From the NCBI RefSeq assembly GCF_000332335.1, contig NZ_KB235948.1, forward strand, positions 4,351,376 to 4,415,375: a stretch of DNA of 64,000 bases. The letters run 5' to 3'. The notes under the pieces are model-generated. The model saw only the letters and a list, made by a program, of their open reading frames with translations. It made no database searches and was not told the DNA's origin. Each line of letters begins with the position of its first letter. Positions within the stretch are counted from its first letter, which is position 1. Below, piece after piece: positions 1 to 8,878 of the stretch. Position numbers and translations under genes: made by a program. Source of the DNA: Kamptonema formosum PCC 10802 (GTDB taxonomy: Bacteria > Cyanobacteriota > Cyanobacteriia > Cyanobacteriales > Oscillatoriaceae).

Positions 1-690
1 GAGGCGGTGAGGATGCGCTTTCCGTCGGGGCTGAAACTGGCGCTGATGACAGGACCCTGATGCCCTTTTAGCTCGGACAGCAGCTTGCCGGTGCTGTCCC
101 ACACCCGGGCTGTATTGTCCCAGGAGGCGGTGAGGATGCGCTTTCCGTCGGGGCTGAAACTGGCGCTGATGACATAACCCTGATGCCCTTTTAGCTCGGA
201 CAGCAGCTTGCCGGTGCTGTCCCACACCCGGGCTGTTTTGTCCCAGGAGGCGGTGAGGATGCGCTTTCCGTCGGGGCTGAAACTGGCGCTGATGACAGGA
301 CCCTGATGCCCTTTTAGCTCGGACAGCAGCTTGCCGGTGCTGTCCCACACCCGGGCTGTATTGTCAGAGGAGGCGGTGAGGATGCGCTTTCCGTCGGGGC
401 TGAAACTGGCGCTGGTGACATCACCCTGATGCCCTTTTAGCTCGGACAGCAGCTTGCCGGTGCTGTCCCACACCCGGGCTGTTTTGTCCCAGGAGGCGGT
501 GAGGATGCGCTTTCCGTCGGGGCTGAAACTGGCGCTGATGACAGGACCCTGATGCCCTTTTAGCTCGGACAGCAGCTTGCCGGTGCTGTCCCACACCCGG
601 GCTGTATTGTCAGAGGAGGCGGTGAGGATGCGCTTTCCGTCGGGGCTGAAACTGGCGCTGGTGACATCACCCTGATGCCCTTTGAGCTGA
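1..690 (-). repeat. 123-bp tandem repeats encoding 41-residue WD40 blades
   Basis: Near-identical units start at 1, 124, 247, 370, 493 and 616, exactly 123 bp apart. Each translates as ELKGHQG, then SASFSPDGKRILTA, then NTARVWDSTGKLLS. Variable bases alternate (TTGTCCCAGG against TTGTCAGAGG; GGACCC against ATCACCC), so part of the array has a 246-bp higher-order period. This points to recent unequal crossing-over or gene conversion. The array continues off the left edge. Confidence 0.95.
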
Positions 691-3600
691 TTTCGCTCTC
701 GGATGCTGTCGAGAATAGTCTGCACCGCCAGAATGGGGGTAGCGGTTGGATAGTCTTCCACCGGCTTATTTTTAAACACCGCTTTCAACTCTTGCCAAGC
801 TTGCATGGCTGAAATCAACGCTTCTATTTGTCGAAACTCATATTGCCGCAAAGCATTCAGCCCGTCTCGCTCCAGTTGCGTCCCTTTCCGCGCTTCCTGA
901 AGGGTTGTAGCAGCCTTTATCCCGATTATCGCTGACGCAACCAAGGACACCGCCAGCACGCCCGAAGCCATGCGAATCCGCAGCGTTGCTTTTTTGTTCG
1001 CCGCCTCTAATATCTGCCGAGCCTTTTCAGCCTGTTTTCGCTCCTCCTCCGCCTGCAGTTGCTTGGCTTCTGCCAATTGGCGCTGCTCTCTTTCTCTTTC
1101 CAGTTCCGCAATTAACTCATTGAACTTCGGCTGCTGCTGCTCGCGAATCAGCGCCGCCAAATAGTCGTGCACCAGCTGGTAGCGGTCCGCTGGACTTTCC
1201 GGCAACAGCAGCACCATCCCGGAACCCACAAAAATCTCTAGCACCAAATCCAACCGGCTCGATTCTCCCGCCAACTCCGCCGCCAGCACCTGCACATCCC
1301 TCTCCAGCTCAGCGCGAGTCTTCAGCGGGCGAGTTCCTTTTTCATCGGTGAGCAAGTACAGCACCAACTCAGCTGCTCGCTTGTTCTCTGCGCCGCAGTC
1401 TGTCACCACTTCTTCCAGATAGCGCTTGACAAATTCTGTTTTTGGCCCTCGCTCGCGATAACCTGCCAGAGTGGTAATTTTTTCCTCTTGCAGTTGCGCC
1501 CCCACGACTTGCAATTCAATCGGGCGCACTTCCCCCAACTCCCCAGCTAAATCCCCCACCAACTCCTCAATCAAATCCCCATCGGGGCGAAAGTTTGACC
1601 GCTCTGTCAAGCGCAGCACAACCGATTTGGCGTCCTCGGGCGAGAAATTCCCCAAGGGGTAGAGGACATTATTGCTGAGGATATCATTGCCGATAACCTT
1701 CATGCTCTCCTGGCGATTGCACTCCAGCAAGTAGTGCAGGTAATCCTCCCGCAGCGACAGGATGACTTTGGCGGAAAGGATTTTCAGGCTCTCTCCCAGA
1801 AAGGCAAAAAATTGCCGCCTCTGTGCGGGGGAGGTGCAGACAAAGAAGAACTCTTCAAACTGGTCAAAAATCAGCACCGTCCGCAAATGCCGGTGTTCAT
1901 TTTGCCGCAACTGTTCCAAAATTGCCTCTACCGAGTAGGGTGCGTTCCTTGGGGAACGCACCCTACTGTCTGCCAGCGCCTCTATTAGCGCCCGCCCCAA
2001 TTCCGCCACCCAGTGCGTATAAACCCACACCGGCACCGGCAAAACATCCTCTATGCCAATCACTTTCTCTTTCAGCGCCGGCACCAGTCCTCCATTCACC
2101 AGGGAACTTTTCCCCACCCCAGACTGCCCGTGAATTACAATTAACTTGCTGTCATTGCGCCCGATTTTTTCAATCAAGCGCTCCACATCCAGCATCCTCC
2201 CAGAAGCCGCAATTTCTGGAGCGACATTTTCCTGCTGAGGCGCGACTCCGCGCCCCACAACAGGAGTTAGGGCAAATTTTGCCTGTCGCTGCGGCTGTAT
2301 CCGCCCCGCACCCACAAACGCCCGCAACCCGTACTGCTGCTCAACCGACAGCCGCTCCAGCTTTATTTCAAAGGCTTCCAGATATTTCTTGCCCTCAGAA
2401 TAAAGCGCCTGCAAGCGATGCAGGATGTCGAGATAAAGCTGCGTGTCGTATTCGGGACTGCCGGCTTCATTTGCGGCTTCTAAGTTGCGAATTGCCTCTT
2501 CAAATTGTTGTAAATGATATTGCGCTTGTGCTAAAATAAAGAGGTAACGACTGGCGTAGGACAGGCGTCCCGCCTGTCCCTCTCCCTGTCCCTCTCCCTG
2601 CCCCAAATCATATCCCAAAACTTGCAGCGCCCGCTGAGCAAAATCCCGCGCCTCTCCCCAGCGCTCATTGGCGATTTCCACCTCCGCGAGAAAGCCGAAA
2701 TCCTGAGCCAGTTCCACCGGCATGTTTTCCCTGTCATGCAGTTGCAGCGCTTTTGACGCCAGCGCTCGCAACCCCTCCCACTCCTCGAACTGTCGCAAAA
2801 CCCCGCACACCAGTGGAATCAAAATTGCCACTAAATCCGGACGCTCCGCCCGCTCAAACACATCCAGACTTTCGCGCAGAGAATCCCCAATCTCTTGCCA
2901 GTCAGAGGGATTGATTTCTCCGCGAGCCGCTTTCAGGGAATAGCAAAGCGCGATTTCACTCACCAGCTTTGCCTGCCGGTCGAGGTTGCCGGTTTCCCTC
3001 CAGAGTCCCAAAGCTTTTTGGTAGTGTTCCAGAGCGGCATCTCTTTCATTATACATGAATTTCACCGCCCCGAGCAAAGATTCTAAATTGGCTTGCAGCT
3101 CCTTATCTAAACCTTCCCCGCCCCCAAGCAAATCTTTCTCAGCCGCTTGCAGTTCCGCTTCCAGTTCCAAAGCCCCTTGGCGCGTGATCCTCAGGGTATT
3201 CGCAAACCATCGCTCAGCGGTTTCTCTGACGAAAGAAGCGACATCTTCACCGGCAACGGCAAACTCTACCCCTATCGCCCAACTCTCAAAATCCGGCGCT
3301 ACCCGAACCAGTTTCTTGAAAACGTCATCACTCACCCACAGCACCAGCGGGAAAGGGAAATGTTTCTGAAATTCCTCCCGCACCTGATTGGTGGAAGTCA
3401 GCAGCTGCTCGATATCGCCCACCGCTTCCAAGCCAAAAACCGTCAGCGCCACCGGCACATTTGCGCCCAACACCGCCTGAATTCTGCCGTAGAGGGTTCT
3501 GTCAGATGCCTGCAGTTCCAGGATGCGGATTTCGCCGCTCACCAGTTGCGGCAATTCCCGCACCAGCCGCCCGCGCACGCCGGTGTAGTTGCAGCGTGCC

Positions 3601-3707
3601 AAAATTAGTTTAAACTGACCCCGAGAGGCTTCAATCGCCCAAGCGAGCTTTCTCAGGGATCGCTCGTTGCCGGCATCCAGATTTTCAGGTGGGTTGGGTT
3701 CAGTCAT
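1..3707 (-). CDS. nSTAND-type NTPase with TPR-like region, TM helix and WD40 propeller (3' end outside window)
   Basis: One minus-strand frame stays open from ATG at 3707 (AGGAG 8 nt upstream) to the left edge, at least 1235 codons. Residues 1-180 resemble an inactive STAND-like domain (LILARCNY, VFGLE, VLWVSDD). Helical TPR-like segments follow. Walker A is GQSGVGKSS (about residue 531) and Walker B is VLIFDQFEEFF (about 610), the pattern of nSTAND1 signalling NTPases. A charged coiled coil (EREREQRQLAEAKQLQ) precedes one TM helix at about 917-936, then near-identical WD40 repeats from about 1007. The family is linked to conflict and regulated-death signalling; the trigger and effector here are unknown. 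Two short palindromic repeats lie in frame within it. The gene lies about 630 bp downstream of a second P-loop ATPase on the same strand. Confidence 0.85.
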   Translation of the reverse strand, partial: MTEPNPPENLDAGNERSLRKLAWAIEASRGQFKLILARCNYTGVRGRLVRELPQLVSGEIRILELQASDRTLYGRIQAVLGANVPVALTVFGLEAVGDIEQLLTSTNQVREEFQKHFPFPLVLWVSDDVFKKLVRVAPDFESWAIGVEFAVAGEDVASFVRETAERWFANTLRITRQGALELEAELQAAEKDLLGGGEGLDKELQANLESLLGAVKFMYNERDAALEHYQKALGLWRETGNLDRQAKLVSEIALCYSLKAARGEINPSDWQEIGDSLRESLDVFERAERPDLVAILIPLVCGVLRQFEEWEGLRALASKALQLHDRENMPVELAQDFGFLAEVEIANERWGEARDFAQRALQVLGYDLGQGEGQGEGQAGRLSYASRYLFILAQAQYHLQQFEEAIRNLEAANEAGSPEYDTQLYLDILHRLQALYSEGKKYLEAFEIKLERLSVEQQYGLRAFVGAGRIQPQRQAKFALTPVVGRGVAPQQENVAPEIAASGRMLDVERLIEKIGRNDSKLIVIHGQSGVGKSSLVNGGLVPALKEKVIGIEDVLPVPVWVYTHWVAELGRALIEALADSRVRSPRNAPYSVEAILEQLRQNEHRHLRTVLIFDQFEEFFFVCTSPAQRRQFFAFLGESLKILSAKVILSLREDYLHYLLECNRQESMKVIGNDILSNNVLYPLGNFSPEDAKSVVLRLTERSNFRPDGDLIEELVGDLAGELGEVRPIELQVVGAQLQEEKITTLAGYRERGPKTEFVKRYLEEVVTDCGAENKRAAELVLYLLTDEKGTRPLKTRAELERDVQVLAAELAGESSRLDLVLEIFVGSGMVLLLPESPADRYQLVHDYLAALIREQQQPKFNELIAELEREREQRQLAEAKQLQAEEERKQAEKARQILEAANKKATLRIRMASGVLAVSLVASAIIGIKAATTLQEARKGTQLERDGLNALRQYEFRQIEALISAMQAWQELKAVFKNKPVEDYPTATPILAVQTILDSIRERNQLKGHQGDVTSASFSPDGKRILTASSDNTARVWDSTGKLLSELKGHQGPVISASFSPDGKRILTASWDKTARVWDSTGKLLSELKGHQGDVTSASFSPDGKRILTASSDNTARVWDSTGKLLSELKGHQGPVISASFSPDGKRILTASWDKTARVWDSTGKLLSELKGHQGYVISASFSPDGKRILTASWDNTARVWDSTGKLLSELKGHQGPVISASFSPDGKRILTA
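1932..1968. repeat. Palindromic repeat inserted in frame in the NTPase domain
   Basis: The hairpin GTAGGGTGCGTTCC / GGAACGCACCCTAC sits inside the coding sequence shortly before Walker B and adds the peptide SRVRSPRNAPYS without breaking the frame. Relatives occur in intergenic DNA near 6161 and 25162. Confidence 0.8.
2556..2603. repeat. GGACAGGCG..CGCCTGTCC palindrome plus CTCCCTGTCC repeats, in frame
   Basis: The palindrome GACAGGCGTCCCGCCTGTC is followed by CCCTCTCCCTGT units. On the minus strand it encodes a GQGEGQGEGQAGRL insertion in the TPR-like region of the nSTAND protein. The same palindrome core occurs between genes at 7560-7600. Confidence 0.75.
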
Positions 3708-4332
3708 GGCTGCAACTCCTGCGCTTTTTTAGCTGTTAAAATTTTAATATCTTTGCTGAAGACATGAGGCAGAGCCTCCAGATCTGCGTTCCCAGCCTGA
3801 GGCTGGGAACGAGGGTAAATCTTTAGCCCGCGTAGGCGGGCTTCGTCTGTATAGCCGCGATTTCCAATCGCCAGGAACCTAGCAGGAACGAGGATATAAA
3901 CCGCCCAGATTTTGAGAGTCTCCCTCTTCTATGAAAGCCCGCCTTCGCGGGCTTTGTTTGTATAGCCGCGATTTCCAATCGCCAGGAACCTAGATTTCCA
4001 ATCGCCAGGAACCTAGCCAACTAGCCAGATGTCTAACCCCTTACCGATTCGTTGGCGAATTAACGGGGGGGTTAGACCTACAGCTAATTCCTCCGCGATT
4101 AGCCAAATCCCTGGCGATTGGAAATCGCGGCTACACAGACGAAGCCCGCCTACCCTTCGGGAAGGGCTTCGCCCAACGCGGGCTAAAGAGTAGAGCGAGA
4201 CTCTCACAATCTGATCGGTTTTTTCTCCTCCCAGCTTGAGCTGGGAACGAGGAAACTTGGGGGTGGAGTCTTAGCCCACATCAAGCACGCCCCCGGCATC
4301 TTTCCAATCGCCTGTAACCTCGCAACACACAC
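3708..4332. repeat. Non-coding spacer filled with dispersed repeats
   Basis: The spacer holds a CGTTCCCAGCC/GGCTGGGAACG hairpin at 3788-3813 and a relative near 4230. A unit containing CCGCGATTTCCAATCGCCAG occurs at about 3855 and 3965, and inverted near 4100. Pairs of GCCCGCGTAGGCGGGC-type palindromes are also present. Open frames here are made of repeat sequence only, so no gene is called. Confidence 0.7.
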
Positions 4333-5679
4333 TCATTCCTGCAACTCCTTCGCCTCTGCCAAAAGCGGATTGACATCAAACCAATACTCACCGGCATCCC
4401 GGTATTCAAACACCAGCCGGCTGCGGATCAGCGTCTGGTATCCTTGGTCATCGCTGACCTTTTTCCGCCGGCGAACCTGGCGCAACAACTCCCACTCCGC
4501 ATCCGAAAGGGGCAGAGCCATCTCATTGCGGCGGGTGCGAATCACCGTCTCCAAAGTTTGGCGCGAGAGAGGCAAAACCATTTCCTCCATAATACAGGTA
4601 TTCAGGAGTTTCAGCAAGTCCCGGACGTGCCCCCCGCTGGCGCGACAGAGCCGGTCGAGGGTTTCCTGCGAGTCAAAAACTTCTGGAATTGCCTTGAGGC
4701 GCTGCTGTTCGTCCCAGTCGGGAAACGCTCTCGCCATCACCATCTGTCGCAGCAGCGCCATTCCCTTTTCGTGTTCCGTACCATCGTGTGACTGTACGGG
4801 AACCATTGGCAGAACCCTGGGTTCATCAAATCGCTGGGTGAGATTGCCATAGTCATTAGAAAATTTCAGGGCGAGGGGCATCGTGCAGACAACATGGCAA
4901 TTCAATTTTGTCATAAACTCGCCCTGATCGACAAACAGGTATTCCTGTTGCGGACGCCCCCAAGGCTTGGGCCGAGTGTCCAGCCGGTCGAGGTTGTCCA
5001 CAATTGCCACCAGCCCTTTTTTGCCCTGCTGTTTCAGTTTGGCGATTGCCGGTTCCAGCAGTTCCTTATTAATCGCGTCTAGCAGCTTAGTTTTTTGTGG
5101 CCCGAGATACTGGTTGAGTTTCTGGCGAAGCGCCGCGTCACTTTTCGCCTTAGCCGTAATTTCGCCAATCCCCAAGGCGAGCGTAAAGGTTTCGTCTTTC
5201 CCGCTGACGCCAACCTCGCCAAGATTGGGAACCTTGAATTTCACTCCCTGCACATCAGCGTTCAGGACATTCCACGCCCCTGCCAGCAACTCTTTCAGCT
5301 TGTTAGGTTCTTCAAGCTTGATTTTCTCAAGACTCTGACTGATGCGGCGGGCGATAGCCAGCAACAGGTCGATCAGATCGACATCCGTCAGTTCCAGGTC
5401 CTCACTGGATTCAAAATAAACCACATGGAACCCTTCCAGTTCCAGTTCCGCCTGCAGCCGGCGGAGTTCTGTGGACTTGCCGCACCCGATATGGCCGGTG
5501 AACAGAGTGCAGGTGGGGCTGTCGGGCGAGAAAAATGCTATCCTGTTCTTCAGCTTTCCGATAATATCGCCGCCCCGGACAGCAGAGAAATCAATGTAAT
5601 ATTTCTTATCCTCAGGATTTTCCGCTCTCAGAGCCCTTCCCGGATCTGTGGCCTGAAAAAACTTTCGTGAATCTAGCAT
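4333..5679 (-). CDS. P-loop ATPase (AAA/STAND-like), probable partner of the nSTAND-WD40 protein
   Basis: The protein has 448 residues from ATG 5679, with GGGGAG and AGGAG just upstream; an in-frame GTG at 5694 lacks a good ribosome site. Walker A is GHIGCGKSTELRRL (near residue 65) and Walker B is the hydrophobic run before DNLDRLDTR (near 210). HVRDLLKLLN resembles a sensor region, and a winged-helix-like tail follows. It fits a stand-alone ATPase of the AAA_16/KAP-NACHT broad group. Being upstream of, and on the same strand as, the nSTAND gene suggests one functional unit, but the 630-bp repeat-filled gap means co-transcription is not shown. Exact role unknown. Confidence 0.8.
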   Translation of the reverse strand: MLDSRKFFQATDPGRALRAENPEDKKYYIDFSAVRGGDIIGKLKNRIAFFSPDSPTCTLFTGHIGCGKSTELRRLQAELELEGFHVVYFESSEDLELTDVDLIDLLLAIARRISQSLEKIKLEEPNKLKELLAGAWNVLNADVQGVKFKVPNLGEVGVSGKDETFTLALGIGEITAKAKSDAALRQKLNQYLGPQKTKLLDAINKELLEPAIAKLKQQGKKGLVAIVDNLDRLDTRPKPWGRPQQEYLFVDQGEFMTKLNCHVVCTMPLALKFSNDYGNLTQRFDEPRVLPMVPVQSHDGTEHEKGMALLRQMVMARAFPDWDEQQRLKAIPEVFDSQETLDRLCRASGGHVRDLLKLLNTCIMEEMVLPLSRQTLETVIRTRRNEMALPLSDAEWELLRQVRRRKKVSDDQGYQTLIRSRLVFEYRDAGEYWFDVNPLLAEAKELQE

Positions 5680-5766
5680 TCTCCTGCTCCCCACATGCCT
5701 ATTCTTTGATAATAAGTTCTACTCGCATCTCTGTCAACCCTCTCCCACAAACGAGCCGGTATCCCA

Positions 5767-6038
5767 AAAAAGTTCGTAGTTGGGCTTCAGCCCAAAAAGG
5801 TTCGTAGTTGGGCTTCAGCCCAAAAAAGTTCGTAGTTGGGCTTCAGCCCAAAAAAGTTCGTAGTTGGGCTTCAGCCCAAAAAGGTTCGTAGTTGGGCTTC
5901 AGCCCAAAAAGGTTCGTAGTTGGGCTTCAGCCCAAAAAGGTTCGTAGTTGGGCTTCAGCCCAAAAAAGGTTCGTAGTTGGGCTTCAGCCCAAAAAAGGTT
6001 CGTAGTTGGGCTTCAGCCCAAAAAAGGTTCGTAGTTGG
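5767..6038. repeat. Tandem array of a GGGCTTCAGCCC palindromic unit (about 9 copies)
   Basis: A 27-29-bp unit, TTCGTAGTTGGGCTTCAGCC plus C and an A-run, is repeated nine times with a tenth partial copy. Each unit can form a 5-bp stem GGGCT/AGCCC. There are no spacers, so this is not CRISPR. It lies between the start of the ATPase gene and the start of ispH. Sister arrays occur at 8572, 39700 and 50990. Confidence 0.9.
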
Positions 6039-6053
6039 CCACACCGGCACCCC

Positions 6054-6160
6054 ACCTCGAACGACGGACCTCCGAGCTCGAACGACGGACCTCCGAGCTC
6101 GAACGACGGACCTCCGAGCTCGAACGACAGACCTCCGAGCTCGAACGACAGACCTCAGGG
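6054..6160. repeat. 21-bp tandem repeat (about 5 copies)
   Basis: The unit AACGACGGACCTCCGAGCTC plus G repeats head to tail; the last two copies carry ACAGACC instead of ACGGACC. It directly follows the palindromic array and ends at a GTAGGGTGCGTTCC repeat. No gene is seen in it. Confidence 0.85.
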
Positions 6161-6343
6161 TAGGGTGCGTTCCCTAAGAGGGAACGCTACGAGTTACTGT
6201 TACTCCCCCTCCCCGCCAGCGGAGTGGGGATTGGGGTGCCGGGTTCGCCCTACCCCACCCAACGAGCGTGCGCCGAGAAAACCAGCAGCCCTGTGCCCCG
6301 GGCATTCTACAATCAAGAAGAGTCAAGCTAGGGACAGCAGCGC

Positions 6344-7552
6344 ATGGATACAAAAGCATTCAAACGGTCACTCCAGCAGTCAGAAAATTACTACCGCAAG
6401 GGATTCGGACACGAAGAGGAAGCCGCCGGTGCGATGAAGTCCGCCTACCACAGCGACCTCATCCAGCAACTCCGGGAGAACAATTACACATTAACCCGTG
6501 GCGAAGTCACGATTCGACTGGCGGAGGCGTTTGGCTTTTGCTGGGGCGTTGAGCGAGCCGTGGCCATCGCTTACGAAACCCGCACCCACTTCCCCAGCGA
6601 GCGCATCTGGATTACCAACGAAATCATCCACAACCCCTCCGTGAACCGGGATATGGAGGAGATGCAAATCGAATACATTCCCGTCGAAGCAGGGCAAAAA
6701 GACTTTTCTGTGGTAGAAAAAGGCGATGTAGTGATTCTCCCCGCCTTCGGAGCTAGCGTCCAGGAAATGAAGCTGCTCAACGACAAAGGCTGCACAATTG
6801 TTGACACCACTTGCCCGTGGGTGACGAAAGTTTGGAATAGCGTCGAAAAGCACAAAAAAGGCGATCACACCTCCATTATACACGGAAAGTACAAGCACGA
6901 AGAGACAGTAGCCACCAGTTCCTTTGCCGGCAAATACTTGGTCGTGCTCAACCTGCAAGAAGCCGAGTATGTCTGTAACTACATCCTCAACGGCGGGAAT
7001 CGCGACGAATTCCTGGCAAAATTCAGCAAAGCTTCCTCAGCCGGCTTTGACCCGGACAGAGACTTAGAGCGAGTTGGGATTGCCAACCAAACCACCATGC
7101 TCAAGAGCGAAACCGAACAAATCGGCAAACTCCTCGAGCGCACTATGATGAAAAAATACGGACCCGACAAACTCAACCAGCATTTCCTCGCCTTCAACAC
7201 CATCTGCGACGCCACCCAAGAACGGCAAGATGCGATGTTGAAGATTGTCGGAGATAAACTCGACTTAATGGTAGTGGTTGGCGGGTACAATTCATCCAAC
7301 ACCACCCAATTGCAGCAAATTTCCGTTGACCGGCAGATTCCCTCCTATCACATCGACAGTGCCGAGCGGATTTTACCGGGGAACCGCATCGAGCACAAAC
7401 CCCTGTACCAGCAGCTGGAAATCGCGGAAAACTGGCTCCCCGCCGGTGAGGCTGTCATCGGCATCACCTCCGGCGCTTCCACACCTGATAAAGTCGTCGA
7501 GGAAGTCATTGAGAAGATTTTCCAGATGAAAGCAGCTGTTGTCGCCGTGTAA
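6344..7552 (+). CDS. ispH: 4-hydroxy-3-methylbut-2-enyl diphosphate reductase (IspH/LytB)
   Basis: The 402-residue protein catalyses the last step of the MEP isoprenoid pathway, reducing HMBPP to IPP and DMAPP in the cytosol. The three cysteines expected to bind the iron-sulfur cluster are visible: C66 ([10 protein letters not shown]), C157 (DTTCPWV) and C288 ([11 protein letters not shown]). Substrate-binding histidines lie in EIIHNP and [10 protein letters not shown]. The length and N-terminal extension match the cyanobacterial/plant form rather than the shorter E. coli enzyme. ATG 6344 precedes [11 protein letters not shown], the usual cyanobacterial start. The gene stands alone: repeats lie upstream and a convergent gene downstream. 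Confidence 0.96.
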   Translation: MDTKAFKRSLQQSENYYRKGFGHEEEAAGAMKSAYHSDLIQQLRENNYTLTRGEVTIRLAEAFGFCWGVERAVAIAYETRTHFPSERIWITNEIIHNPSVNRDMEEMQIEYIPVEAGQKDFSVVEKGDVVILPAFGASVQEMKLLNDKGCTIVDTTCPWVTKVWNSVEKHKKGDHTSIIHGKYKHEETVATSSFAGKYLVVLNLQEAEYVCNYILNGGNRDEFLAKFSKASSAGFDPDRDLERVGIANQTTMLKSETEQIGKLLERTMMKKYGPDKLNQHFLAFNTICDATQERQDAMLKIVGDKLDLMVVVGGYNSSNTTQLQQISVDRQIPSYHIDSAERILPGNRIEHKPLYQQLEIAENWLPAGEAVIGITSGASTPDKVVEEVIEKIFQMKAAVVAV

Positions 7553-7558
7553 TTTTTC

Positions 7559-7600
7559 TGAGGACAGGCGAGACGGGACAGGCGAGACGCCTGTCCTACA
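7559..7600. repeat. GGACAGGCG palindromic repeat between convergent genes
   Basis: GGACAGGCGAGACG is repeated and then inverted as CGCCTGTCC between the stops of ispH and the convergent hypothetical gene. It could act as a bidirectional terminator, but there is no long T-run. It matches the palindrome inside the nSTAND gene. Confidence 0.5.
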
Positions 7601-8282
7601 CCTTTTCTGAGGACCGGCGAGAAGCTTCCGCCTCTAAATACTCAAAATTCGGGTATTCATAGATAGGCGAAGCAATAGAACCTTCCTCGTGAGAGTCTTT
7701 CAGCTGTCCCACAATCCCTGCAATCAATACATTGTACTTCCTGACAGTTTCCACCAGCTTGTCGATTTGGCGAGTCTCCCAGTAATTCCCCTCATCTGAC
7801 ACCTCGGATAAAATGCCCAACTTCTGAGCTTCATCCAGCATTCGGACTATCATTAAATGGCACTTTAGGAAGTTTTCAATCCCCCCGCACTCCGGATTGC
7901 TGGCGTACTGAGTTTTGCAGAAACTCATCAAGCTCCAATCACTTACCGCTGCCGGCTCAGTATAAAGAGCCAAACCAAAAGCCGCACTTTCGCACCCCTC
8001 CCCAGGCAGCGTATTAAAAGCGATTAAGTAGGTAGGATCTAGCATGGAATAGCTGTCGTTTTCTAGGCAAATAAATTTTCCCGTCCGAAGCTTTAAAAAA
8101 ACATGCGGGTCCCCTGTGTTTTCTGAATCGACCCGGCACTCCTCCCCCTGAATTTCAACCAGTTCGCCGACTTCAGCGAACGGTAACTTTAGAGCGAAGT
8201 TGCGCAAGGCGGCAATCTTTTCCCTCGCGCCCTCAACACTGGAAGACTCTAGCTTAAACTCATAGTGAATAGTCAGCCCCAT
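7596..8282 (-). CDS. Hypothetical protein of the MGLTIHY type
   Basis: This 228-residue soluble protein starts MGLTIHYEFKLESS, with AGGAG 10 nt upstream of the ATG. It has no signal peptide or TM segment. Features visible are a VEIQGEECRV segment, three or four scattered cysteines, and a C-terminal helix ETVRKYNVLIAGIVGQL. The MGLTIHY opening recurs in uncharacterised bacterial proteins, but I cannot assign a function. It is convergent with ispH and monocistronic. Confidence 0.7.
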   Translation of the reverse strand: MGLTIHYEFKLESSSVEGAREKIAALRNFALKLPFAEVGELVEIQGEECRVDSENTGDPHVFLKLRTGKFICLENDSYSMLDPTYLIAFNTLPGEGCESAAFGLALYTEPAAVSDWSLMSFCKTQYASNPECGGIENFLKCHLMIVRMLDEAQKLGILSEVSDEGNYWETRQIDKLVETVRKYNVLIAGIVGQLKDSHEEGSIASPIYEYPNFEYLEAEASRRSSEKV

Positions 8283-8484
8283 TTTTCTCTACTCCTGCTA
8301 GTGAAAGCCTTGTGAAAGCAAGGAAACCGGGTTGCGCCGAAGTTCTCCGGCTTCTGGCCCAGAGACTCAGACCATTTTCACCCCGTCACCCCCACGCGCG
8401 CATCCCCCCAGCGGCACACCCGCACCTCCGAAAAACCGGCTCGCGTGGCATCGGTGTCGAGTTCCTCCCCTGTAGATATTATAC

Positions 8485-8575
8485 TCAAATGGCCTAGGGA
8501 TAAAAGGCGTAGGGCAGGCGTTCCCTCCGCGCCCTCTCGATCTAATGTCCGTTCCCTAACTGGCTGCTGCTATAG
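8485..8575. mobile_element. Truncated MITE-like element
   Basis: The segment GCCTAGGGATAAAAGGCGTAGGGC... ending in CTGCTGCTATAG matches, inverted, one half of the element at 32113-32231, including the CTGCTATA terminus. The left end seems lost, and a palindromic array is attached to it. Confidence 0.5.
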
Positions 8576-8757
8576 TTGGGTTTGAGCCCCAAGGTTTGTA
8601 GTTGGGCTTTAGCCCAAAAAGGTTCGTAGTTGGGCTTTAGCCCAAAAAAAGTTCGTAGTTGGGCTTGAGCCCCAAAGTTTGTAGTTGGGCTTGAGCCCCA
8701 AAGTTTGTAGTTGGGCTTGAGCCCCAAGGTTTGTAGTTGGGCTTTAGCCCCAAAAAA
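8572..8757. repeat. Array of GTTGGGCTTTAGCCC / GGGCTTGAGCCCC units (7 copies)
   Basis: Seven tandem units of about 26 bp vary at the centre of the palindrome (TTTA, TTGA) and in the linker (AAAAAGGTTC, AAAGTTTG). The array belongs to the same family as that at 5767. It lies about 120 bp upstream of miaB. Reverse-strand reading yields only a repetitive KPNY peptide, so no gene is called. The rest of 8283-8485 shows nothing recognisable. Confidence 0.85.
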
Positions 8758-8878
8758 CCCAGACGGCAAAACCCAGACGGAAAAAGTCGCAGTGCCACCG
8801 GCACAACAGGAATTCCAAAAACTATAATTAATAAAGGATTGCAAACCTGTCTCTGATTTTTGCCCGCACCCTAATACC

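Noticed and set aside
5767-6038. CRISPR array
   Set aside because: The repeated units are directly adjacent with only 4-8 varying A/G bases between palindromes. There are no unique spacers and no cas genes.
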